From positions 1 through 55,192 of the forward strand of contig RAYF01000045.1 in NCBI GenBank assembly GCA_003611745.1: a stretch of 55,192 bases of DNA. Reading direction: 5' to 3'. Of the stretch, positions 35,201-41,998 are shown piece by piece. Position 1 is the first letter of the stretch, and each line of letters opens with the position of its first letter. The notes under the pieces were generated by a model. That model did no database searches and was not told the origin of the DNA. It worked only from the letters and a program-made list of their open reading frames with translations. The position numbers and the translations under genes were made by a program. The stretch is from a bacterium D16-36. Lineage in GTDB: Bacteria; Bacillota; Clostridia; Lachnospirales; Lachnospiraceae.

Positions 35201-38196
35201 ACATCGGATACATTGCGGCAGCCAAATATGGATTTGAAAGCGGCATTGTAAGAATCCATAATATTCTGGACCGTTTCCTCCTGATACAAGTCACTGCGGT
35301 ACTCAGCTGTCAGATAATACTCCCCGCCATAGAGACGAACCTGAAGTAACAATGGCTCTTTTGGCAGGCCAAGGGACAAATCCTCACCAACAGCAACGGT
35401 ATTTCCTATCGGATAATCGTCTGTAAGTTCTGCCTGATATGCAAAAATCAAATCAGAAGTAATCCCATATTTTGCAGCAATATCGGAAAACGGGAAAATA
35501 TCATTTGCCATGGAATTCATTAACTGTTCCTGTAAAGAAACCATATAGGATACCACCGTAGTCTTATCATCAAATTTACAATATACAGGAAGCGTTTTTA
35601 CAAGCATACATATCGTATTCTCAAGCCTCGAATCGTTCCTGCCATTATATATGGTCGCAAATAGCGATTCTTTTGCATTTGACCAGCGGGACATCAGGAT
35701 TCCAAAAACTCCGGTAAAGAGTGTATTTGGTGTAATTCCCATTCTTTCACAAAATTGCAGGGCCGCATCTGCAGAAACTGACATCTTATATTCTGCCAGT
35801 CCCTTTTTTGGCGTATCCCCTTTTTTATCAAAAATCGGAAGCGACTCGATTTCAAGCCCCTGAAAAATATTGTCATAATAAAGAGCAGCCTTTTTATAAC
35901 CGCCTCTCTCCACTGCATATTCCTCTGAAACAGCCGCATCAAAACCTGTATAGCCTTCCTCTGCCAATTCTTCGCCCATATAGGCACGGTTCAAGTCCCT
36001 GAAAAAAATATCATAGGAATTTCCATCCGCCATGATGTGATGAAAATCTACAAACAGATACTTCTTCGTCTCAGTCTGGTAGATTGCAATTCGGAACAGC
36101 CTGCCCCCTTCTAATTGAAATGGCTTTACAAGAGCGTTCTTCTTAAACTCACTGTCTGTTGTTTTGATAATCTCAGGCACAAAATCTTCTGAAAAGGGTT
36201 TTTGAACCATTTCTCCGTCTTCATTAATCCCAAAACGTGCCGTCATATAGGAATGTGCCTGAATGGTTCTGGTAACTGCATTGGCAAGTTTCTCTTCCTC
36301 AATACTGTTGTCAAGCGTAAACAAAAACGGTATATTATAAATCGTTGTCTCCGGATTCTTCGCACACTCTGCAAAAATCCCTTTTTGGGAACCTGTTAAA
36401 GGATAAACACAACGGACTTCCATTGCATCAGGCGCTTCTGCATTCTTGATAAATTCCTCCATAAGTACCACCGTATTATACCGGGTGATATCGCCGGTCT
36501 TTATCGCTATGCCAAATCCCTCTGCCAGCAAGACATTTAATTTCATTGCCCCCAGAGAATTAAGCCCTACACGGTAAAATGGCGTGTTTATGCCAAAGTT
36601 GCTGTTATTGGTAACGGATGCTACAATATCAAAAATCTTTTGTTGCATCTTATTTTTAGGTACCTCATTATCGCCCTGTTTTAACACCAGTTTTGGCAGA
36701 GCTTTTTTGTCTATTTTCTGATTTGCCGTCAGTGGCATTTCTTCAAGCTGAAACAGGATATCTGGCACCATATAGTAGGCAAGGCTCTCTGCCGCAAAAT
36801 CAGAAAGCTCCTGTGGCTCGATTTCTTTTGTGGCAGTATAGTATACACAAAGCTGCTCATTCATAACTACCGCTACTACATTCAAAACATCTGCATGGCT
36901 TAAAATCACTTCCTCAACCTCACCCAGCTCAATCCGAAGGCCTCTGAGTTTTACCTGATTATCCTTTCTCCCATGAAATTCAATCTCCCCCTCAGAGTTA
37001 ATCAGGGCAAGGTCTCCCGACTTGTAGCCACGCATACCATTATACTCAATAAATACCTCGGCCGTCTTTTCTGGAAGATTCCGATATCCACGCCCCACAC
37101 CCTTTCCACAGATAAGAAGCTCACCAACCTGCCCATCCGGTACTTCTTTATTATTCTCATCAATAATATATACAAGCACGTTGGCATTCGGCATGCCAAT
37201 GGTGATATTCTCAGCACTCGTAATCACCTTCATAGTACAGCTAATCGTTGTTTCTGTAGGCCCATATCCGTTCATGATATATGCATCCGGATTGATTTCA
37301 CATATTTTGTCATACAATCCTCCCTGAAATGCTTCAGCGCCTAAATCGTAGGAGCAAACCTGCTTTAATGCCTCCCGCATTTTCGGAATTTCCAGCATAA
37401 CAGAAAAAAAAGATGGTGTTGTTGTTATATTGTCAACCCCATGCCGCAGAATGGTATCCGCAAGCAAATCCAGATTATGTATTTCCTCCTCTGTTGCAAT
37501 GACAACTGTCATGCCATTTGTGAGGGGAATAAACTCTTCCATAATAGAAACGTCAAATGTTATTGCCGCAAGTGCAAGGACAACCGACGATTTTTCTGTA
37601 AATCCAAGCGTTTCATGGTTCTTTGGGTTTGCATTTACGAAATTTGACAGATTCCCCTGTTCAATCATAACACCCTTAGGCTTTCCTGTAGAACCCGACG
37701 TATAAATAACATAGCATAAGTCTTTTTCCTGTATTTCCCGATTGGGATTTTGCGTATTGTTACCTTTCAAAATCTCGTCAATGATAAGAGGAGTACACTC
37801 TAATGCCTCCCACAAATCCCTGAATCGGTTCTTTGTCTTTTCATCTGTAATAATCCACTTTGCGCCGCTATCCTCTATTATATAACGCACACGCTCCTCC
37901 GGATATTCGGCAGAAATACAGGTAAATGCCCCGCCTGCCTTTAAGATTCCCTGTGTCGCAGTATAAACTTTTATGCCACGTTCTAAAAGAACAGCTACAA
38001 TTGTTTCTGCCTCTACCCCATTTTTAATCAGAACATCTGCCACCCTATTTGCATCAGCATTCAGTTCACCATATGTTTTCCTCTCGCTGCCTGAAATGAC
38101 TGCCGTTTTGTCCGGATGTATTTCTACCTGTTTCTCAAACATACGTACCACCGATACAAAATCAATTTCATAAATCGTGTCCTTATTTTTTTTCAC
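29209..38196 (-). CDS. Three-module NRPS with terminal thioester reductase
   Basis: 2995 aa; order A-T-C-A-T-C-A-T-R. A1 about 10-500 (TSGSTGKPKG near 170), T1 Ser near 548 (VGLNSLGAMKL), C1 HHIMADG near 720, A2 about 1030-1500, T2 Ser near 1551 (AGLTSISAIKL), C2 HHLIADG near 1720, A3 about 2015-2500, T3 Ser near 2548 (GGTSLAASK), R domain 2625-2995 with ITGATGFLGIHVL and the YxxxK pair in NEYIRTKFLAE. No epimerase or thioesterase. The expected product is a tripeptide released as an aldehyde or alcohol. GTG start overlaps the MATE stop (GTGA) with AGGAGG upstream. No phosphopantetheinyl transferase is in the window. Confidence 0.96.
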   Translation of the reverse strand: MKKNKDTIYEIDFVSVVRMFEKQVEIHPDKTAVISGSERKTYGELNADANRVADVLIKNGVEAETIVAVLLERGIKVYTATQGILKAGGAFTCISAEYPEERVRYIIEDSGAKWIITDEKTKNRFRDLWEALECTPLIIDEILKGNNTQNPNREIQEKDLCYVIYTSGSTGKPKGVMIEQGNLSNFVNANPKNHETLGFTEKSSVVLALAAITFDVSIMEEFIPLTNGMTVVIATEEEIHNLDLLADTILRHGVDNITTTPSFFSVMLEIPKMREALKQVCSYDLGAEAFQGGLYDKICEINPDAYIMNGYGPTETTISCTMKVITSAENITIGMPNANVLVYIIDENNKEVPDGQVGELLICGKGVGRGYRNLPEKTAEVFIEYNGMRGYKSGDLALINSEGEIEFHGRKDNQVKLRGLRIELGEVEEVILSHADVLNVVAVVMNEQLCVYYTATKEIEPQELSDFAAESLAYYMVPDILFQLEEMPLTANQKIDKKALPKLVLKQGDNEVPKNKMQQKIFDIVASVTNNSNFGINTPFYRVGLNSLGAMKLNVLLAEGFGIAIKTGDITRYNTVVLMEEFIKNAEAPDAMEVRCVYPLTGSQKGIFAECAKNPETTIYNIPFLFTLDNSIEEEKLANAVTRTIQAHSYMTARFGINEDGEMVQKPFSEDFVPEIIKTTDSEFKKNALVKPFQLEGGRLFRIAIYQTETKKYLFVDFHHIMADGNSYDIFFRDLNRAYMGEELAEEGYTGFDAAVSEEYAVERGGYKKAALYYDNIFQGLEIESLPIFDKKGDTPKKGLAEYKMSVSADAALQFCERMGITPNTLFTGVFGILMSRWSNAKESLFATIYNGRNDSRLENTICMLVKTLPVYCKFDDKTTVVSYMVSLQEQLMNSMANDIFPFSDIAAKYGITSDLIFAYQAELTDDYPIGNTVAVGEDLSLGLPKEPLLLQVRLYGGEYYLTAEYRSDLYQEETVQNIMDSYNAAFKSIFGCRNVSDVTILSEQQEKMLDSFNETEVPYDDSKTVVDMFEEAVAKYPGQTAVVYEDARYTYSEIEKITHNLAGDLIRKGLTAGDVAAVLIPRCEYMAICSMGIARSGCACQPLDHTYPQDRLHFMLEDSGAKLLITTQEMRELVSDYTGQVLYLDEIPGLPEYMEKLPSPKPEDLFTLLYTSGSTGVPKGCMIEYGNITAFCRWYHRQYQFDGSARLAAYASYGFDASMMDIFTSLTAGAQLNIIAEEIRLDLFALSDYFEENQVTHSFMTTQVGRQFAMEIKSKTLKHLSTGGEKLVPLNPPEGIRFYNVYGPTECTVYTTIFEMDRYYDDIPIGKPLDNLKLYIVDDKGHRLPAGASGELLVSGRQVSRGYLNRPEKTREVYAKNPYIDQEGYKRMYHTGDVVRYLNDGNISFVGRRDAQVKIRGFRIELTEVEEVIRRFPGIKDATVAAFDEEGGGKYIAAYVVSDEQIDTEKLNAFIMETKPPYMVPAVTMQIDRIPLNQNQKVNRRALPKPQKAVEEMIPPKNEIQQRICDCIAEAIGHREFGITTDIQFAGLTSISAIKLNVLLAKKFDVAIKTNDIRENPTVVQLERFLLGAEKSEIHEVREVYPLTNAQAGIFVDCTANMGTTVYNIPYLFRLSPEIDLIRLKEAVEQTVEVHPYLKVQLFMDEDGEIRQRRNDDLEYTTEIIDGMDREKLVRPFPLFQEPLFRFEIHRTHEGSYLFLDVHHLIADGTSLSVILSDIDRAYQGEKLTAEAYTAYDAALDNERAMQGEKYKKAEEFYASVLKDCSSDTSLYPDKNEEAPSVGNLCRKSDVISKKAVQAICEKYGITENVFFTGIFGAALARYHFASKSVFTTIYHGRNDSRLSDTIGMFVKTLPVVCDTTKNTEDYFVTIKNQLMGMMDHDIYPFQEISRNFHIKPDTMFVYQGGNFEFTKICGEDAEEIPLGLNAAKEPISLMMSIENGEYIYELEYRSDLFEKETAEYLIENLEITTRAFLAGKEPSEIRLLFDEQDKMVNTPQYMGKTFIGLFREAVSKYPDSTAVKDENGTITYAELDAVSEYIADKLKNNGFGREKVAGILCGRTREFVEAFVGIMKAGGAYVPLDPEYPQERIEYMLSDSGSENLLLMRKYQPLAEGYDKNVIYLDEIEKDGLGFTGKADLTPPLPENLAYMIYTSGSTGKPKGVMLEHRNLMTLIEHTVTFHTTVPEDMYGEFSSFCFDASVHDLFTPLTVGASLYIFPESVRKDAVAVCRTFENEPITVATMPTQMGELVAETLTGDCALRILTLGGEKFKRYYDRKYMMVNGYGPTENTVSSTEFVVDKEYKTIPIGKSQLNVRSYIVDENLKRVPVGAPGELCVAGRQVARGYHNLPEKTASVFVPNPFATCKDEERLYHTGDMVRLKGDGNIEYIGRIDSQIKINGFRVELGEIEGAVLKRDGVCEVAAIPVDQSGVTYIAVYYTGAEYKEEDWKAFLSPLLPEYMVPAFYTHLDKMPVTPGGKIDKRALPEPAIMEGRTDYAAPQTGAQIKLCKLFEKALGREKVGIDDDFFAIGGTSLAASKVAVMCLNEKIPLVYADIFKYPTVRALAKALYGDEVQKENTDEFANYSYNAVDTLIAANNRQNADYVEKKELGDILITGATGFLGIHVLKEFLDNYDGKAYCMVRKGRYESSERRLMNMLMYYFDLPYTELFGDRIICIDSDITDRKEVDRLKDVPFTTLINCAACVKHFAAGEMLEKINVTGVQYLIDLCSSANRRLVQISTISVGGEGMDGRPSIDQKLAENDLYFGQKIANEYIRTKFLAERAVLEAATKGLDAKVIRVGNLMSRHRDGEFQINFITNGFLRSLRGYAAVGAFPMDSMNESAEFSPIDETAAAVLCLAGTDSRFTVFHACNNHRIFMSDVIYEMRERGFDIKIMPGDQFIETVNAYAAEHETSDAVSGLIAYTSHDDEELYTIDYDNVFTTEVLYRLGFKWNITDNRYLANAIEALEGLNFFEDDSSDAL

Positions 38197-39959
38197 TTTT
38201 TTACCTCCTGTTCCATGTCAAATTCTAACACAGTATTATTCAAATCAATTGTGCGCATATAACTGATGTCGGACGAGATTGTTTTCACAAGCTCAATCCC
38301 ATGTATATCAAATTCCCCACTGTCAAATTCATACTCAGTGGGATTAAAAGGCACTCCATTGTCTCTGATTCGCAGAAGCATCTTTGGCTTTTCTATCATC
38401 AGGCTGACATCAATCCAATGAGACAGCCCGCCACCATATTTGATACAATTTACAATCATTTCCTCCGCAGCCACCGCGACGATATTTGCCTTATTAGCAC
38501 TTATGCCATGATCAAGACAGAACTTTTTTACCTCTCTGGGTATTAGCGCAGTCTCATTCATATCTGCCTTTACCGTAAAATCAAAACATATTCCCGTTTC
38601 CTTAGGAAGCAGATAAAAATCCGTACCTTTATACTTAATTTTGCGATAAATGTATGCCGTAAGAACTGTCAGGATTTCCGAACAAACAAAACTAAGTGCC
38701 AGGCCATTTATGCCACTGCCGCCCATTTTTACTTCCAGAATGATACCTAAAGCTGCAGCGGGCAGCACATAAATGCCATTTTGAAAGAATGTAATAATGC
38801 TTGCCTGTTTTGACTCTTCAATCGATTCATAATAGCCCACAAGAAATTTATTCCATACATATGCCGGCAGGCACAAAATAAAAATCCTGAGTGCTGTCAC
38901 CATCATGGAAGAAAGATCTGAATTATCCACACCAAACATAACGGCAATAGACTTTGCAAACGCCATAACAAGCACAAAAATGCATAGTGTTGCAACCGTG
39001 CTTAATACAAGAACCCTTTTGCACAGCGCACGGATACCGAAGTAATCCTTTTCCCCATAAAGAATTCCCGCTATATTTGGTATTACGCCTATGATTCCGG
39101 CCGTAATCATTTCCACAATCATAAGGACATTGTCGCATACCGTGTAAACTGCCATCCCGCCATCTCCAATAAAACGGATAATAATTTCATTCAGCCCAAA
39201 AGATTTTATTATAGTCATAATCATAAATACAAAAACCGGCGCCCCTGATATGACCGCCTCTTTCAGAGGGGCAAATGATCGGATCCTGACAAAGCTTATC
39301 ATGCGCTTCGGGGAACGGATATATAAGATAAAAACAACCATTCCAAGTAAAAATCCAGCCACCGTAGACAGGGCAGCGCCCGCAATACCAATATTAGTGA
39401 ATTTTAATAATATGTAATCAAGAATCAGATTAATAACATTAGAAATAATCAGGTAAGCAGATGCAAGCCCGGGATGGTTTTCCACACCCAAAAAACTGGA
39501 CATAAGAAGCCCGACACCAATAACCGGAGCACCAAGCATCCCTACAAAAAGATAATGGCCTGCAGGAATATTCAGATTTCCACCCTTTGCCAGAGCATCT
39601 GCAATGGGCATTGCCAAAAAAGGCGCCGCTGCAGCAATGGCCAGTCCCACAATAACAGTTATCAATAGTGTGAGCGAAAATATTTGTGATGCTCCCTCTT
39701 TATTTCGCTTGCCAAGCAAAATGCCCGCTGCAATAGAGCCTCCCATACCAAGACAATAGCCCGTTACCTGTATTAAAGTTTCCATAGGAAGAACAAGAGT
39801 TATGGCTGACATTGCCTCTGTCCCCAAAAAGTTTCCCACAAATATTGTATCAACGATGTTCCCCAACTGCAAAGCTAGCGACATCATAATTCCCGGCAAA
39901 AGATACTTCCAAATTTTATTCTCTATAAGCCTTTCATTCCTCTGATGCATCTGCTCCAT
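38193..39959 (-). CDS. MATE-family transporter fused to RsbW/SpoIIAB-like ATPase domain
   Basis: 588 aa. Residues 10-450 form a twelve-TM MATE exporter (YLLPGIMMSLALQLGNIVDT and GTEAMSAITLVLPMETLIQV). From about 467 to the end is a complete HATPase_c domain of the anti-sigma kinase type: N box AAEEMIVNCIKYGGG (about 498-511), RIRDNGVPFNP (about 531) and HGIELVKTIS (about 553). MATE proteins normally end after about 450 residues, so this is a fusion. It probably exports the NRPS product while the ATPase domain binds the STAS protein encoded downstream (inference). It is translationally coupled to the NRPS. Confidence 0.93.
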   Translation of the reverse strand: MEQMHQRNERLIENKIWKYLLPGIMMSLALQLGNIVDTIFVGNFLGTEAMSAITLVLPMETLIQVTGYCLGMGGSIAAGILLGKRNKEGASQIFSLTLLITVIVGLAIAAAAPFLAMPIADALAKGGNLNIPAGHYLFVGMLGAPVIGVGLLMSSFLGVENHPGLASAYLIISNVINLILDYILLKFTNIGIAGAALSTVAGFLLGMVVFILYIRSPKRMISFVRIRSFAPLKEAVISGAPVFVFMIMTIIKSFGLNEIIIRFIGDGGMAVYTVCDNVLMIVEMITAGIIGVIPNIAGILYGEKDYFGIRALCKRVLVLSTVATLCIFVLVMAFAKSIAVMFGVDNSDLSSMMVTALRIFILCLPAYVWNKFLVGYYESIEESKQASIITFFQNGIYVLPAAALGIILEVKMGGSGINGLALSFVCSEILTVLTAYIYRKIKYKGTDFYLLPKETGICFDFTVKADMNETALIPREVKKFCLDHGISANKANIVAVAAEEMIVNCIKYGGGLSHWIDVSLMIEKPKMLLRIRDNGVPFNPTEYEFDSGEFDIHGIELVKTISSDISYMRTIDLNNTVLEFDMEQEVKK

Positions 39960-40003
39960 CCCAATATCCTCCTACTATGCTTTTGCTTGCACAAATATAT
40001 TTG

Positions 40004-41122
40004 TCATGCTGCGGCCTTCGCTTGCAGCATATTGTATCCCCTTACCATAAGCTCTGTCACCAAGATTGAAAGCAATGCAAGAAGCCAGCATTGATAACTT
40101 TGAAAGCACTCATAACCATTAATTCCGAGAGCAATAAAATATACAATTATATGCAGTGCATAATATTTTGATATATGTTCGCTATAATATAGAATCTGCC
40201 TTGCAACAGGATTCTTTGGCTCACGCAGTTTGCCATCCTTTCTGCAGATTCTTTCAATAAAGAAAAAGGCTATAGCAAAAATAAATATGTGCGCCATACT
40301 CGCCACCACATGCCAGAGGTTCGGCTGTGAATACGCATCAGATAACGCAATATACATTTGGGATATATCCGAACCATATTTTCTGAAAATCAGTACCCAC
40401 CATATAATAAAAATCACGATGCTGGGAACAGCCAGCATGCCGTAAAATTTGATTTTATCCTTCACATGCCGCAGGATTTTGCCAAAGGCAACTCCAAACA
40501 ACGCATAGGACAGAAAATAGAGCGGTGTAAAGGAAACAAACTCTGCCTCCCCAATCAATAATTTCATAATATACCCAAGCACCGGCACATCTACAGGTTT
40601 TCCATAAAGGAAAGGCGCAATGATACTCACGGCCACACCAAGTATCACGTACCCTGCAATGTTCATATTCAGTTTCTTTAACAATGCCAATACAAAATAA
40701 ATAATTCCAGTTATAAAAAAGATATTGATGTATTGTATGTATACCTCTGTCAAATATTTCAAATTATCCCTCCCGACTCCCGTCAGGTTTCCAGAAACGA
40801 AGGGGTAGGGAATTAACATAGCGATTACATAGACAAGATTATTTAGATACTGGTACACCACCATGCGAACACCGCTTTTTGCCATTCCCGCTGGCGTTGC
40901 ATTCCTGCTGTAAACAGTTCCAATTCCCATAACGAAAATAAAAATAGCAGCGCCAGACATCGTTGCAAACATAAAAATCCACTGGGTAACGGAATCTTCC
41001 GTGGACATGGTTGCCTGAAAGGCATGAACCAGATAAATAAACAGCATAAAAATCCCTTTCAGGTAATCAAACTCCCTCTGTCTTTTTGTATTTGTCTCTT
41101 CATGTGAAAATATCGCGTTCAT
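40004..41122 (-). CDS. Membrane acyltransferase-like protein
   Basis: 372 aa with about ten TM segments. REFDYLKGIFMLFIYLVHAF at residues 17-36 resembles the first helix of acyltransferase-3 and HGSNAT-like proteins (Arg and His at the conserved places). FWW-type and FRKYGSDIS loops follow. It could acylate the peptide or a cell-surface sugar; the substrate is unknown. It is the first gene of the operon; its ATG lies about 55 bp after a candidate promoter -10. Confidence 0.65.
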   Translation of the reverse strand: MNAIFSHEETNTKRQREFDYLKGIFMLFIYLVHAFQATMSTEDSVTQWIFMFATMSGAAIFIFVMGIGTVYSRNATPAGMAKSGVRMVVYQYLNNLVYVIAMLIPYPFVSGNLTGVGRDNLKYLTEVYIQYINIFFITGIIYFVLALLKKLNMNIAGYVILGVAVSIIAPFLYGKPVDVPVLGYIMKLLIGEAEFVSFTPLYFLSYALFGVAFGKILRHVKDKIKFYGMLAVPSIVIFIIWWVLIFRKYGSDISQMYIALSDAYSQPNLWHVVASMAHIFIFAIAFFFIERICRKDGKLREPKNPVARQILYYSEHISKYYALHIIVYFIALGINGYECFQSYQCWLLALLSILVTELMVRGYNMLQAKAAA

Positions 41123-41478
41123 TTTTTTATCCTCTCTAAACTGCTAAACTGTCAAAACAATTAAAAATTAGAAAAATTTTATCAAAATGCTAGCAGGTCA
41201 ACAACCCATTTGGGATAAAAAGCTCTTTTTAGGGGATAGATTGCACTTTTGATATGAAATTTGCCGAACGGACGGTATATTTCAGTTTGCGAAATTATGT
41301 CTCGGTTCCACACTTTGCCTTTGTGTTAAATAAATGCAACACACAGTTTTCAATTTGTAAAGCGGATCCATCCTACGTCAAGATGACTATTTATTTTGCA
41401 TTTCCTGTAGGACTAAATCAGCCGGAACCCCTTATATTTACCGGGTTCTTACTGACTTGACAATATAATAACACGTTC
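41123..41478. other. Right-end non-coding region of the element
   Basis: It carries the candidate operon promoter and the right attachment sequences. A short plus-strand frame at 41254-41460 has no ribosome site and no recognisable product. Confidence 0.5.
41176..41204 (-). promoter_or_regulatory. Candidate promoter of the NRPS operon
   Basis: Minus strand TTGTTG (41204-41199), 17-bp spacer, TAAAAT (41181-41176). The -35 match is weak, so an alternative sigma factor is possible. Confidence 0.4.
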
Positions 41479-41490
41479 CCCTGTATCTAT
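41455..41490. other. Right attachment junction (attR)
   Basis: Element sequence with ACTTGACA (41455-41462) runs to ACACGTT and CCCC (41478-41481), then host sequence TGTATCTATAAATCC encoding GFIDTG in reverse. Confidence 0.75.
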
Positions 41491-41799
41491 AAATCCCACT
41501 AAGACACCCTGCCCGAAAAGGTTTAACCCTGACTGTCTCCTTGCCTGATAGACACCCGTACTTTCTAATACCTGATCTGATGAAAGCAGCCCATAACAAT
41601 GGGGAATTATTTTTATGCCGGATTCCGGGCCGATCATGTACTCCCTGCCCCGCTCATAAAGCACGGCAAAGCGGTCAGATGCCAGCTCATAACAGTATTG
41701 GGAATCCCCAGTACTATTTGCAATTTCATCTGGTAACACTTCTACCAGATAATCCAAATATTCTTCGGAATAAATCTGCTCTCTACATTCTACTGCCAT
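41479..41799 (-). pseudogene. S8 subtilase (CspB-like), N-terminal part
   Basis: 107 codons from ATG 41799 (GGAG upstream) to the GGG of the DTG motif: a propeptide-like segment, then GQGVLVGFIDTG with the catalytic Asp. Past the junction the frame adds nine foreign codons and stops at 41449. Joined to 23012-21579 it gives a 584-aa protease, the usual length of clostridial Csp-type subtilases. If translated, the fragment has no His or Ser of the triad. Confidence 0.9.
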
Positions 41800-41959
41800 A
41801 ATTACTCCAGAATACAAAATCTTTCCTTATTATTCTATTCAGCCCACAAAAAGATGCTATTCTATTTCTTAACCTTTATCTTAATCTTCTGTCTGCAGCC
41901 GTTCCTCGCAAAGGCATAGATGGTACAATTGTGAGTTTATCTTTACAGCTATATAAATC

Positions 41960-41985
41960 AAAAAAGCACAAGCTCCGCTTGTGCT
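41960..41985 (-). terminator. Terminator of clpX
   Basis: Minus strand AGCACAAGC-gga-GCTTGTGCT followed by TTTTTG, just after the clpX stop. Confidence 0.9.
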
Positions 41986-41998
41986 CTGGCAAAAATAT

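Larger units (their letters stand above)
23013..41481. mobile_element. 18.5-kb serine-recombinase element carrying an NRPS cluster
   Basis: The ends are fixed by the split protease gene: the two flanks join to give an uninterrupted subtilase frame across the DTGID motif. Both junctions contain CCCC (23013-23016 and 41478-41481). Frame restoration needs three G in the empty site, so the crossover GG must be offset to give GGG in attB and GGGGG in attP, with four in each present junction. Three large serine recombinase genes lie at the left end and the cargo operon at the right. No conjugation or replication gene is seen, so it is integrative but probably not self-transmissible. Confidence 0.9.

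Noticed and set aside
41254-41460. 68-codon plus-strand frame in the right end of the mobile element
   Set aside because: No ribosome site, no recognisable motif, and it runs into the attachment site.
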